This document shows positions 26,564 through 35,102 of a stretch of DNA of 64,000 nucleotides, piece after piece. Numbering within the stretch: the first letter of the stretch is position 1; every line of letters begins with the position of its first letter. This DNA comes from RYN-230 sp963760405 (GTDB lineage Bacteria; Actinomycetota; Actinomycetes; Streptosporangiales; Streptosporangiaceae): the NCBI GenBank assembly GCA_963760405.1, contig CAVXCV010000001.1, positions 124,001-188,000 on the forward strand, in the 5' to 3' direction. A program made the position numbers and the translations under genes. The notes beneath the pieces were generated by a model. It saw only the letters and a list, made by a program, of their open reading frames with translations, was not told the origin of the DNA and did not search any database.

Positions 26564-27667
26564 TTACTTCATGCGGTGGCGGCGAGTTCGGGGCCGCCAG
26601 GCCCGGTCCGCCCGGGCTGGCTTGCGCAGCGGCGCGTGCGCGAACTCGGCCATGCCAGCCGCGAAGCTCGTCTCAGCCCGGAAGCCGAGCCCGCTGGCAC
26701 TGGCCGCGGCGTCCGGGGCCGCCACCACGTGCCGGACGTCGCCGAGCCGGTACCGGCCGGTGACCTCGGGCGCCGGGCCGCCGAACGCCCCGGCGAGGGC
26801 GGACGCCATCTCGCCGACCGTGTGCGGTTCCCCGCTCGCGACGTTGAACGCGCGCAGCGCACCCGGCTGCCCGGCGTCCAGCGCGGCCAGGTTGGCCCGG
26901 GCCACGTCGTGGACGTGGACGAAGTCCCGGCGCTGGCCACCGTCCTCGAAGACCTGCGGCGGGCGGCCGCTCTCCAGCGCGGACCGGAAGATAGCCGCGA
27001 CCCCGGAATACGGGGTGTCCCGGGGCATCCGGGGCCCGTACACGTTGTGGTAGCGCAACGCGACCGCAGACCCGCCGGTCATCCGCGCCCAGGTGGCCGC
27101 CAGGTGTTCCTGCGCCAGCTTGCTGACCGCGTACGCGTTGCGCGGGTCCAGCGGGGCGTCCTCCGTCACGGTGGCGGTGCTCAGCTCCCGGGCACAGCGC
27201 GGGCAGCGTGGCTCGAACAGGCCCGCGGACAGGTCCTGCGGAGTGCGCGGCGCAGGGCGCACCCGGCCGTGCTCAGCGCAGTCGTAGGCGCCTTCCCCGT
27301 ACACCACCATGGAGGAGGCGAGCACCAGGCGGGGCACCCCGCTGTGGCCCATCGCCTCCAGCAGCACCGCGGTGCCGGTGACGTTGACGTCGGCATAGGC
27401 CGGCAGGTCGGCGAGGTCCACGCCCAGGCCGACCAGGGCCGCCTGGTGGCAGACCACGTCGGCGCCGGCCACGGCACGGCGCACCGCGGCGGGGTCACGC
27501 ACGTCCCCCACCGCCAGGTCAAAGTTGGCCGGCAGGTAATCGGGACGCCCGCTGTGCACGGCCGGGGTGAGCGAGTCGAGACCCTGGACCTCGTGCCCGG
27601 CGGCGCGGAACACATCCACGGCATGGGAGCCAATGAAACCAGCGGCCCCGGTTACCAGTATTCGCAT
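26564..27667 (-). CDS. NAD-dependent sugar epimerase with a Cys-rich insert
   Basis: 367 residues of extended SDR type. NAD-binding GAAGFIGSH is at the N-terminus, the catalytic dyad is YAVSK, and substrate-binding RYHNVYGP follows. Between the first and second halves lies an insert, about 130-165, with DCAEHG and PRCPRC, three Cys that could form a metal site. Family relatives interconvert nucleotide-activated sugars such as UDP-Glc/Gal or dTDP-Rha. It is divergent from the GT2 gene at 27773. The last 20 residues are a basic Arg-rich tail. Confidence 0.88.
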   Translation of the reverse strand: MRILVTGAAGFIGSHAVDVFRAAGHEVQGLDSLTPAVHSGRPDYLPANFDLAVGDVRDPAAVRRAVAGADVVCHQAALVGLGVDLADLPAYADVNVTGTAVLLEAMGHSGVPRLVLASSMVVYGEGAYDCAEHGRVRPAPRTPQDLSAGLFEPRCPRCARELSTATVTEDAPLDPRNAYAVSKLAQEHLAATWARMTGGSAVALRYHNVYGPRMPRDTPYSGVAAIFRSALESGRPPQVFEDGGQRRDFVHVHDVARANLAALDAGQPGALRAFNVASGEPHTVGEMASALAGAFGGPAPEVTGRYRLGDVRHVVAAPDAAASASGLGFRAETSFAAGMAEFAHAPLRKPARADRAWRPRTRRHRMK

Positions 27668-27772
27668 GCCAGCAGCGAATCATGCGGCCCGGCCGGCCCC
27701 CTACACCCGGCCCCCCTTTGTCACAGCTCTGTAAGGGTCAGCTGACCGTTATCCGGGTTACTGTCGTCCACC

Positions 27773-28423
27773 ATGAGCATCGACGTCATCCTGCCCTGCC
27801 TCAACGAGGCAGCGGCGCTGCCCTGGGTGCTGACCCGGATGCCGGACGGCTTCCACCCAGTCGTGGCCGACAACGGGTCCACCGACGCGTCGGCCAGCAT
27901 CGCGGCCGGGCACGGGGCCACCGTCGTGCACGTGCCACAGCGCGGGTTTGGCGCCGCTTGCCACGCCGGGCTACTCGCCGCCACCAGCGAGATCGTCTGC
28001 TTCATGGACGCCGACGCCTCGCTCGACCCGCGTGACCTGCCGCTGGTGGCCGAACCGGTGCTGGCTGGCGCGGCCGACCTGGTACTCGGCCGGCGGCTGG
28101 CCCGGGGCCTGCGCACCTGGCCGGTGCACGCCCGGCTGGCGAACAAGGTCCTCGCCGCTGAGCTGCGCCGCCGCAGCGGGGCCCGGGTACGCGACCTGGG
28201 CCCGATGCGCTGCGCCCAGCGGGCCAGCCTGCTCGGGCTGGGGCTCTCTGACCGCCGGTTCGGCTACCCGCTGGAGATGGTGCTGACCGCGGCCGCGGCT
28301 GACTGGCGCATCCACGAGGTGGGCGTGCCGTACCTGCCCCGGTCGGGCCGGTCGAAGGTCACCGGGACGGTGGGCGGGACCGTGCGCACCGTGCGGGACA
28401 TGCGGCGGGTGCTCGCCTCATGA
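27773..28423 (+). CDS. Family 2 glycosyltransferase
   Basis: 216 residues of GT-A fold. The N-terminal nucleotide-binding strand is IDVILPCLNEAAALPWVL, the DXD-type motif is FMDADASLDP, and VVADNGSTD is the classical GT2 turn. It lacks membrane helices, unlike DPM synthases with C-terminal anchors. Its stop overlaps the DUF2064 gene by ATGA. Together with the epimerase and DUF2064 it forms a sugar-transfer group. The acceptor is unknown; a polyprenyl phosphate or lipid is a guess from the family. Confidence 0.9.
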   Translation: MSIDVILPCLNEAAALPWVLTRMPDGFHPVVADNGSTDASASIAAGHGATVVHVPQRGFGAACHAGLLAATSEIVCFMDADASLDPRDLPLVAEPVLAGAADLVLGRRLARGLRTWPVHARLANKVLAAELRRRSGARVRDLGPMRCAQRASLLGLGLSDRRFGYPLEMVLTAAAADWRIHEVGVPYLPRSGRSKVTGTVGGTVRTVRDMRRVLAS

Positions 28424-29148
28424 CCACGATCGCGGCCCAGCTCATCGTCATCGCCAAGGCCCCGGTGCCAGGGAAGGTCAAAACCAGGCTCACCCCGCCG
28501 TTCACCCCGCAGGAAGCGGCGATGCTGGCGGAAGCGGCCCTCGCCGACACTCTGGAGGCCGGGGCCAGCGCGTGGTTCGCGCGCCACCTGCTGGCGCTCG
28601 CCGACCAGCGGGCCACCCCCGGCACGCTGCGCGCCGAACTGCCCGCGCGGTACGAGGTCACCGCGCAGCGCGGCAAGGGCCTGGACGAGCGGATCGCCGC
28701 GGCCTTCGAGGACGCCTACACGGCGATGCCGGTGCCGGCCGTGCTGATCGGGATGGACACTCCGCAGGTGACGCCGGGCCTGCTGGAAACCGTGGCCCAG
28801 CCGCTGGCGGCCGGGGAAGCGGACGCGGTGTTCGGGCCAGCCGCCGACGGCGGCTTCTGGCTGCTCGGCCTGCGCGAGCCCGACCCGCGGCTGGTGCTGG
28901 GCGTGCCGATGTCGGTGCCGGACACCGGGCGGGTCCAGCTCGACCGGCTGCGGGCGGCTGGCCTCCGGGTCCGTCAGATGCCGGAACTGGTCAACGTGGA
29001 CACCGTGGACGATGCGGTGCTGGTGGCCCGGCAGGCCCCGGGCAGCCGGTTCGCCGCCACGCTGGCCAGCCTGCAGGCCGAGGGCGGATACCAGCTGCCC
29101 GCCGCGGGCCGGCACCAGGCCGCCCCGGCGCCGGCCCCAGCCAGCTGA
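28420..29148 (+). CDS. DUF2064 / TIGR04282-type nucleotidyl or glycosyl transferase
   Basis: 242 residues. IVIAKAPVPGKVKTRLTPP is the characteristic N-terminal motif, and VLIGMDTPQVTP carries the DxP-type acidic site. FGPAADGGFWLLGL is the next conserved block. The fold is that of MobA-like nucleotidyltransferases; relatives called arsenosugar glycosyltransferases occur beside GT2 genes as here. Translation is coupled to the GT2 gene. It converges with sqdB, whose stop is two bases away. Confidence 0.9.
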   Translation: MTTIAAQLIVIAKAPVPGKVKTRLTPPFTPQEAAMLAEAALADTLEAGASAWFARHLLALADQRATPGTLRAELPARYEVTAQRGKGLDERIAAAFEDAYTAMPVPAVLIGMDTPQVTPGLLETVAQPLAAGEADAVFGPAADGGFWLLGLREPDPRLVLGVPMSVPDTGRVQLDRLRAAGLRVRQMPELVNVDTVDDAVLVARQAPGSRFAATLASLQAEGGYQLPAAGRHQAAPAPAPAS

Positions 29149-29149
29149 G

Positions 29150-30358
29150 CTAGTCCGCGGGCAGCTCGGTGAGGAGGTCGTCCGCGGTTTCCATGCCGGC
29201 CCGCCAGACCGAACGGGAAACGATCTTGGTGAGGTCGGCGCGGCGGGAATACCGGGCGGCGATCTCGGTGCATTCCTCGAGCAGGCCCTCGGACAGCGTG
29301 GTCGGCTGCAGGCCGAGCGCGAGGAACTGGTCGTTGCGCACGGCCAGGTCGTTCTCGTCCGCCTCCCGGCGCGGGTTCGGCAGGTAGGCGATGTCCACGC
29401 CCATGGTGTCGCCAACCAGCTTGGCGAGCTCGAGGACCCGGTGGGTCTCGGTGATCTGGTTGAGCACCAGCGGCCGGGACCCCGCCTCGGGGGGGTTGGT
29501 GATGGCCAGCTCGATGCACCGGACGGTGTCGCGGATGTGGATGAACGCGCGGGTCTGCCCGCCGGACCCGTGCACGGTCAGCGGGTGGCCGATCGCGGCC
29601 TGCATCAGGAACCGGTTCAGCACCGTGCCGTAATCACCGTCGTAGTCGAACCGGTTGATCAGCCGCTCATCCCGGCCCGTCTGCCCGGTCTGGGTCCCCC
29701 ACACGATGCCCTGATGCAGATCAGTGATCCGCAGCCCGTCGTTCTTCGCGTAGAACGCGAACATCAGCTGATCCAGGGTCTTGGTCATGTGATACACCGA
29801 CCCCGGGTTCGCCGGGTGCAGGATCTCCCGCTCCAGCTCCCCCTCCGGCGTCGGCACCTTCACCGTCAGGTACCCCTCCGGGATCGGCGCCGACCCCGAC
29901 CAGCCATACCCGTACACCCCCATCGTGCCCAGATGCGCCAAAGCGGCGTCGATACCGGTCTCCACCAGCGCCGCAAGCAGGTTATGCGTCGCCCGCACAT
30001 TGTTATCCACGGTGTACCGCTTGGTCGCCGTGGTCCGCATCGAGTACGGCGCCGCGCGCTGCTCAGCGAAATGCACGATCGCCTCCGGCACCACCTCCCG
30101 CAGCACCCCGGCCAGCCGGTCATACTCCGCCGCGAGATCCAGGTGGATGAACCCGATCTCCCGGCCGGAAACCTCCCGCCACACCCGCAGCCGCTCCCCC
30201 ACCGGCCGGATCGGCGTCAGCGACTCCACCTCAAGATCCACATCGATCTTCCGCCGCGACAAGTTATCCACAATCGTCACATCATGACCACGATCCGACA
30301 GGTACAGCGCCGTGGGCCAGCCGCAGAACCCATCACCACCCAGCACCAGAACACGCAT
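29150..30358 (-). CDS. sqdB: UDP-sulfoquinovose synthase-like SDR enzyme
   Basis: 402 residues from ATG 30358, with GGAG five bases upstream; longer frames to 30466 run through a repeat. LVLGGDGFCGWPTALYLS is the SqdB/SQD1 NAD motif, DNLSRRKIDVDLEVESLTP the family signature, and YHMTK the catalytic YxxxK. SqdB makes UDP-sulfoquinovose from UDP-glucose and sulfite. A separate sulfolipid glycosyltransferase SqdX is not obvious here, but GT2 and GT-C genes are near, so a sulfoquinovose-containing lipid or glycan is possible. Length matches the family (about 400). Confidence 0.9.
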   Translation of the reverse strand: MRVLVLGGDGFCGWPTALYLSDRGHDVTIVDNLSRRKIDVDLEVESLTPIRPVGERLRVWREVSGREIGFIHLDLAAEYDRLAGVLREVVPEAIVHFAEQRAAPYSMRTTATKRYTVDNNVRATHNLLAALVETGIDAALAHLGTMGVYGYGWSGSAPIPEGYLTVKVPTPEGELEREILHPANPGSVYHMTKTLDQLMFAFYAKNDGLRITDLHQGIVWGTQTGQTGRDERLINRFDYDGDYGTVLNRFLMQAAIGHPLTVHGSGGQTRAFIHIRDTVRCIELAITNPPEAGSRPLVLNQITETHRVLELAKLVGDTMGVDIAYLPNPRREADENDLAVRNDQFLALGLQPTTLSEGLLEECTEIAARYSRRADLTKIVSRSVWRAGMETADDLLTELPAD

Positions 30359-30381
30359 ACCGACTCCCATCACTGCACCAT

Positions 30382-30446
30382 TGGCGGGGACCTGCAGCCG
30401 CGGCCACAGGGCACTGGCGGGGACCCTGCGGCCGCGGCCACAAGGC
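30382..30446. repeat. Two-copy direct repeat upstream of sqdB
   Basis: Two near-identical copies of about 31 bases, at 30382-30412 and 30415-30446, share TGGCGGGGACC and CCGCGGCCACA. They lie 25 bases upstream of the sqdB start, in a 304-base non-coding stretch shared with the divergent transglutaminase gene. A regulatory role is possible but unsupported. Confidence 0.6.
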
Positions 30447-30662
30447 CGGGAAGGTCCGGCCAGCACCGCTTTACGCTGCCCGTTAGCTTCCCGAGGCCGG
30501 CCAGTCTACCGGCCGGCCCTGAGATAGGGGCCTGACTACACAGATGACCTGCTGAAACGCGGCATGACCGGGGCAGTCCTGGGCACCACGGGCTGAGCAC
30601 GGCTGTCCTGGCCGCCGGCGTGCCGTAATAGTGGCGAAACATGCTACGGCGATCATGGGGAG

Positions 30663-31481
30663 ATGGACGCGCGGCGAAACCTCCAGATCGGGTGTGATTT
30701 CACCTACCTGGCCGCGATCGACACGCCCGTCGTGTTCCAGGTCCAGCCGATCGCGGATCCGTGCCTCCCGCTGCGGCGGGCGCGCTGGTCCTCTGAGCCA
30801 GTGATCGCCGTGCGCAGCTACACCGACCTGTACGGGAACCCGTGCGCCCGGGCCGTGCTGCCGGCGGGCCGGTCGAGTTTCGGGTACCACGCGCTGGCGC
30901 TGGTGCCGGACACCACCGAGGACGCCGACCCCGATGCCACCGAGTGCGCGCCGGATGAGCTGCCGGATGACACCCTGCTCTACACCCTGCCCAGCCGGTA
31001 CTGCCTGCCCGATGTGCTGGGCGACGAAGCGTGGTCCCGGTTCGGCCGCCTGCGGCCCGGCTACAGCCGGGTCCGGGCGATCTGCACGCATGTGCACGAG
31101 CACCTGGAGTTCCAGTACGGCAGCTCCACCTCGCTGTCCACGGCCGCGGACGTCAACGCGGCCGGCCGCGGGGTGTGCCGCGACTTCACCCATCTGGCGA
31201 TCTCGTTCTGCCGGGCACTGAACATCCCGGCCCGGTACGTTTTCGGCTACCTGCCGGACATGGACGTGCCGCCGGACCCGGCGCCGATGGACTTCGCCGC
31301 CTGGATGGAGGTCTGGCTCGGCGACCGCTGGTGGACCTTTGACCCGCGCAACAACTCCCGGCGCAAGGGCCGGGTGGTGATCGGCCGCGGCCGCGATGCG
31401 TCCGACGTGGCGATGGCGACGACGTTTGGCGGACCCATCCTGGAAAAGATGGTGGTCCAGGCCGAGGAGGTGACCGGGTGA
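30663..31481 (+). CDS. Transglutaminase-like protein lacking the canonical catalytic His
   Basis: 272 residues. Catalytic-type Cys lies in GRGVCRDFTHLAISFCRALN. The position where PF01841 proteins carry His (HAW) reads MDFAAWMEVWLGDRWW, so His is replaced by Ala, and the Asp segment is FDPRNN. From memory a subfamily has Ser at this spot, so the family may not need it. It is full-length, and its stop overlaps the next transglutaminase gene by ATGA. Likely a cysteine protease- or amidase-like fold of cytoplasmic location; activity is uncertain. Confidence 0.88.
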   Translation: MDARRNLQIGCDFTYLAAIDTPVVFQVQPIADPCLPLRRARWSSEPVIAVRSYTDLYGNPCARAVLPAGRSSFGYHALALVPDTTEDADPDATECAPDELPDDTLLYTLPSRYCLPDVLGDEAWSRFGRLRPGYSRVRAICTHVHEHLEFQYGSSTSLSTAADVNAAGRGVCRDFTHLAISFCRALNIPARYVFGYLPDMDVPPDPAPMDFAAWMEVWLGDRWWTFDPRNNSRRKGRVVIGRGRDASDVAMATTFGGPILEKMVVQAEEVTG

Positions 31482-32395
31482 CGTTCGACTCACAGCTGCT
31501 GCACGCCCCCCCGCTCGATCATCGCGGGATTGACCTGGACGCGGCGGGCCGGGTGACCTACATCCTGGAGCAGAGCTTCCGCTACGACTACGACGCCCCG
31601 GTGCAGTCGCTGCGGCAGCGGCTGGTGATCGTGCCGCCACCGCGGCACGGCAACCAGCACCGGCGCGCGCACCGGCTGGACGTGGACGGTACCCGGGCCC
31701 GGCGCAACGTGCGCCGGGACTCGCGCGGCAACGTCGTCGCCTGGTTGCATGCCGACCGGGTGGCGCAGTCGGTGGAGTTCCGGCTGGCGGCGGTCGTCGA
31801 GCGGGTGCAGGCCGACGGGCCGACCGTGCTGCCCGCGCAGGCGCTGCAGCATCCCGACCTGCTCCGGCCGACCCGGCTCACCGCCGCTGACGACCGGCTC
31901 CGCGACCTGGCCGCTGGCCTGGCCCGCGGGCCAGCCACCCGGGACGCCCGCCCCGGCCAGCGGGACGAACAGGTCGAGCTGGCCGGGCGGATCTGCGATC
32001 TGGTGCACACCTCGATCAGCTACACGGACGGTGTCACCTCGGTGCGCACGACCGCGGCCGAGGCGCTGGCCAGCGGCCATGGCGTCTGCCAGGACTCCGC
32101 GCACGTGATGCTCGCGCTGTGCCACCTGGTCCGGCTGCCCGCCCGGTACGTGTCCGGGCACCTGCTCGGCCAGGGCGGCACGCACGCCTGGGTCGAGGTC
32201 ATCGTGCCCCGGGCGGAGCAGGCGGAGGCCATCGCGTTCGACCCCTGCAACGGGCGCCGGGCAGGCAGTGGTTACCTCACCGTGGCGACCGGCCGCGACT
32301 ACTGTGACGTGGCTCCGACGTCCGGCTCCTATATCGGCACGTCGCCCGGCCGGCTGACGGCGCAACGCCGGGTCGGCGTGCTCGCCGCCGCCTGA
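31478..32395 (+). CDS. Transglutaminase-like cysteine protease-fold protein
   Basis: 305 residues. An N-terminal beta domain (VTYILEQSFRYDYDAPVQSLRQRL) is the bacterial transglutaminase N-terminal region. The catalytic triad motifs are complete: Cys in GHGVCQDSAHVM, His in GGTHAWVEV and Asp in AFDPCNGR. It is coupled by ATGA to the preceding homologue, which lacks the His. Such pairs often occur near circularly permuted ATP-grasp and alpha-E genes in bacteria, none of which is here. Substrate unknown. Confidence 0.9.
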   Translation: MTFDSQLLHAPPLDHRGIDLDAAGRVTYILEQSFRYDYDAPVQSLRQRLVIVPPPRHGNQHRRAHRLDVDGTRARRNVRRDSRGNVVAWLHADRVAQSVEFRLAAVVERVQADGPTVLPAQALQHPDLLRPTRLTAADDRLRDLAAGLARGPATRDARPGQRDEQVELAGRICDLVHTSISYTDGVTSVRTTAAEALASGHGVCQDSAHVMLALCHLVRLPARYVSGHLLGQGGTHAWVEVIVPRAEQAEAIAFDPCNGRRAGSGYLTVATGRDYCDVAPTSGSYIGTSPGRLTAQRRVGVLAAA

Positions 32396-32437
32396 CCCGG
32401 CGCCCCTCGCCGCGCTGCCAGCCGGGATAACGGTGGT

Positions 32438-32764
32438 TCAGGGCACGACGTGCAGGATCTGGTCCAGCCCGGTCAGCTGGATGAGCCGGCGGACGATCGG
32501 CGACGGCTCACGCAGCTCCACCTCCCGGACCTTGCGGGCGACCGAGAGCAGCAGGGCGATGCCGGAGCTGTCCATGAACTCCAGCTCACCTGTTTCGACC
32601 ACCACCCGGTCGGTCTCGCCGGCCAGGGCGTCCTCGATCACGAACCGCACCTGCTCCGCGCTGATCATGTCCAGCTCCCCGGCGATGCTGAGCACAAGCA
32701 CATCACCCTCTTTCCGCACGGTCACCCGCGCGGCGGGCAGGCCCGCCGGATCCAGTTCAGCCAT
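32438..32764 (-). CDS. STAS-domain anti-sigma factor antagonist
   Basis: 108 residues with one STAS domain. The phosphorylatable Ser is in LEFMDSSGIALLLS, as in SpoIIAA/RsbV/BldG. When dephosphorylated such proteins bind anti-sigma kinases and free sigma factors. No partner anti-sigma kinase or sigma gene is adjacent, so it is an orphan here. It converges with the transglutaminase pair. Confidence 0.9.
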   Translation of the reverse strand: MAELDPAGLPAARVTVRKEGDVLVLSIAGELDMISAEQVRFVIEDALAGETDRVVVETGELEFMDSSGIALLLSVARKVREVELREPSPIVRRLIQLTGLDQILHVVP

Positions 32765-32880
32765 GTCCGCCCCATCAGCGCTATGTCACCGTCTGGCGCG
32801 TCCCGGCAAACCCGGTGACACTGCTTCCGGCTAGGCGCCTCAATCTAGCAAGGGCTCATCGCGGTGTCCTTCGCTGTCTC

Positions 32881-33375
32881 TCAGGCCGGACCGGATTCGC
32901 CGGCCGGCGTACCGGGGGCCGGGGCGCCGGTGGCGGGGACGGTGGCGTAGCGTCCCATCACCGTGACGATCGCCTCGCCGGTGAGTGGCTGGCCAGCGGC
33001 GATCATGTCGTGCAGGTCGCGGAAGTACTGCACGTACAGGTCCGGGGTGAAGGTGTTCAGGATGACGGCTGGCTCGTCCCCCGGGTTGGCGAACGTGTGC
33101 GGTGCCCCGGGCGGGATCATCACCAGGGTGCGGGCCGGCGCATCGTAGGACGTGTCGCCGACCGTGAACCGGACTGTCCCGGACACCACGTAGAAGCCCT
33201 CGTCGTGCTGGGCGTGCCGGTGCTGGGGCGGCCCATCCGTGTGCGGCGCGATGGTGATCTCGCCGATGCCGAGCCGGTGCGACGTGGTACGGCCGTCCTC
33301 CAGGATGCGCATCTGGGTGGGCCCGGACAGCGCGATCTCGCCGCCGCCGGGGCCGACGATGGAGACCTCAGCCAT
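32881..33375 (-). CDS. Cupin-domain protein
   Basis: 164 residues from MAEVSIVGPGGGE; a longer frame to 33516 lies over the hydrolase gene. Cupin motif 1 (HRHAQHDEGFYVVSGTVRF) has two His and a Glu for the metal; motif 2 is IPPGAPHTFANPGDEP. It is coupled to the alpha/beta hydrolase upstream, with an 8-base overlap. The pair, divergent from a TetR gene, resembles small catabolic or detoxification units. Substrate unknown. Confidence 0.88.
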   Translation of the reverse strand: MAEVSIVGPGGGEIALSGPTQMRILEDGRTTSHRLGIGEITIAPHTDGPPQHRHAQHDEGFYVVSGTVRFTVGDTSYDAPARTLVMIPPGAPHTFANPGDEPAVILNTFTPDLYVQYFRDLHDMIAAGQPLTGEAIVTVMGRYATVPATGAPAPGTPAGESGPA

Positions 33376-34186
33376 GCTGCGCTCCGCCCGCGTGCGCGGC
33401 GGCGAAGTCCCAGACCACCCGGAGCAGCTCCGCCGGGGCCTCCAGCTGCGGCAGATGCCCGGCCTCAGCGATGAGGTGGAACTGGGCGCCGGGAATGGCC
33501 TTAGCGTAGGCGTCACCGTGCTCCACCGGGATCATGCGGTCGGCCGCGCCCCAGACCACGAGGACCGGAACGGTGATGGCCGGCAGCCGGCCGAGCAGCC
33601 CCGGATCGACCAGGGTGGTCCCACCGTAGGCCTGCAGCGCTGCGCGGTTCCCGGCGATCATCGCCTGCTGCGCCGCGGGCATAGCGCTGAGATCGATCCG
33701 GAACTTGTCCGGGCGGTAGTAGCTCAGGTCCGTAACCTGGTCCAGGGTGAGCGAGAAGAAGTCCGCGACCGGATCGGCGTCGATGCGCAGGCCCCCGGCA
33801 TCGACGAGGACGACGCCGCTGACCCTCGGGCTGCCCAGCAGCGCGATCTCAGCCGCGATCCAGCCCCCGATCGAGTTGCCGATGACGGTCACCCCGGTCA
33901 GCCCGAGGTCGTCCAGCAGCTGGGTGTAGAGCCGGGCCAGGCCCGCCATGCTGGCGAGCGGCCCGGGGCGCGGCGTGCCGCTGAACCCGGGGTGGACCGG
34001 GACGATGACCCGGGCCGGCCCGGACCCCGCCAGCAGGTCGCCGAAGCCGGTCACCGACTGCGGGCCTGCCCCACCGTGCAGCAGCAGCACCGGGCGCCCG
34101 GCCCCGCGTTCGGTGTAGGACACCGGGACCGGGCCGAGGCCGTCCGCGGTAACGGTGTGCGTTGCAGAGATAGTGCTGCTGGTCAT
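33368..34186 (-). CDS. Alpha/beta hydrolase
   Basis: 272 residues. Oxyanion region LLLHGGAGPQ, nucleophile elbow GNSIGG (Ser), acid D in LVVWGAADRMIP, and His in AEAGHLPQLEAP are all present. The layout resembles meta-cleavage-product hydrolases and other C-C or ester hydrolases. It is the first gene of a two-gene unit with the cupin. The unit is divergent from a TetR regulator across a region with two inverted repeats, so repression by that regulator is likely. Confidence 0.9.
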   Translation of the reverse strand: MTSSTISATHTVTADGLGPVPVSYTERGAGRPVLLLHGGAGPQSVTGFGDLLAGSGPARVIVPVHPGFSGTPRPGPLASMAGLARLYTQLLDDLGLTGVTVIGNSIGGWIAAEIALLGSPRVSGVVLVDAGGLRIDADPVADFFSLTLDQVTDLSYYRPDKFRIDLSAMPAAQQAMIAGNRAALQAYGGTTLVDPGLLGRLPAITVPVLVVWGAADRMIPVEHGDAYAKAIPGAQFHLIAEAGHLPQLEAPAELLRVVWDFAAAHAGGAQHG

Positions 34187-34205
34187 GCCAGTCTCCTTCG
34201 TAAGA

Positions 34206-34271
34206 GTGAGCTCTCACGAAGAAATCTAGACTGTCTCCGCTCATTATGCAAGTAAACTCTCATAACGAGAG
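34206..34271. promoter_or_regulatory. Divergent TetR operator region
   Basis: Two inverted repeats occur between the hydrolase and TetR genes: GTGAG-CT-CTCAC (34206-34217) and CTCTC-ATAAC-GAGAG (34257-34271). The region is AT-rich for this genome. The shared CTCTC/GAGAG elements suggest a double operator for the adjacent TetR protein. Confidence 0.5.
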
Positions 34272-34311
34272 GATGGTTGACTTATGCGAGCTGGCCCCCG
34301 ATTATGGAGGT

Positions 34312-34932
34312 ATGACGACGCAGGTCAGCACGGGGCGTGCCAACCAGAAGCAGCGCACCCGGACGGCGATCGTGGCGGCCACCCGTGACCTGATCAAGGC
34401 CGGGGCCGAGATCAGCATGCCGGCCGTGGCCAGGGCCGCGCTCGTGTCCGAGGCCACCGCCTACCGCTATTTCCCGGACCTGGTGTCGCTGCTGCGGGAA
34501 GCCAATGACGAGGTCTGGCCCAGCCCGGCCGAGTCGCTGGCACCCATCGCGGACGTAACCGACCCGGTCGAGCGGGTCGGTTACGCGGCTGAGGTGCTGC
34601 TCCGCGGGGTGCTGGCTTACCAGGGCGCGGTCCGGGCCATGATCTCGGCGTCCATCACCAAGCCCGGCTCGGCCGCCGCCCGGCCCGGGTACCGGTTCGG
34701 GCTGATCGATCACGCGCTCGCCCCGCGGGCGGGCCCGCTCGCCCGCGCGGATCCGGAGACCCTGGCGCAGCTCAAGCGGGACCTTGCCGTCGTCGTGAGC
34801 GCCGAGGCCCTGTTCACCCTGACCGACTTGTGCGGGCTGCCGCCGGAGGAGGCCATCACCAGCGCGGTGCGCACCGCGCGCACCGTGACCGAGGCGGCTA
34901 CCCGCGCGGTCAGGCCGTCAGGTGCTGGCTGA
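34312..34932 (+). CDS. TetR-family regulator
   Basis: 206 residues from ATG 34312. The N-terminal helix-turn-helix is RTRTAIVAATRDLIKAGAE, then ISMPAVARAALVSEATAYRYF. The C-terminal ligand domain is not recognisable. Start choice is difficult: GGAGG sits only one base before ATG 34312, while ATGs at 34273 and 34246 would add 13 or 22 residues and run through the operator. It likely represses the divergent hydrolase-cupin unit and itself. Its 3' end overlaps the hydrolase remnant at 34910 on the other strand. Confidence 0.85.
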   Translation: MTTQVSTGRANQKQRTRTAIVAATRDLIKAGAEISMPAVARAALVSEATAYRYFPDLVSLLREANDEVWPSPAESLAPIADVTDPVERVGYAAEVLLRGVLAYQGAVRAMISASITKPGSAAARPGYRFGLIDHALAPRAGPLARADPETLAQLKRDLAVVVSAEALFTLTDLCGLPPEEAITSAVRTARTVTEAATRAVRPSGAG

Positions 34933-34987
34933 ACCAGTCGCGCAGGGTGACGCCCTCTGCATCGAACTCGATATCGCGCCGCGTCAT
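34910..34987 (-). pseudogene. 25-codon internally deleted alpha/beta hydrolase
   Basis: A strong ribosome site (GGAGGTGA) precedes ATG 34987. The peptide begins MTRRDIEFDAEGVTLR, the usual start of a family of alpha/beta hydrolases, and then passes directly to DWFSQHLTA and a stop, which looks like a hydrolase C-terminus. I read this as one in-frame deletion of nearly the whole gene, perhaps across RGW/RDW microhomology. The family comparison is from memory. Confidence 0.5.
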
Positions 34988-35102
34988 CGCGGTCACCTCC
35001 ATAGGATCGCCGGGCCGTCCGCTGTTCCCCAGTCTCAGTGGAACAGCCCCGGCGGTCCAGACCATAGGCTGGCCTGATGGCTGACGGTCAGCGGAATGCG
35101 GG

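Noticed and set aside
34246..34311. Longer TetR start at ATG 34246
   Set aside because: It would translate the operator-like repeat; the domain needs only the start at 34312, though the ribosome site is not ideal.
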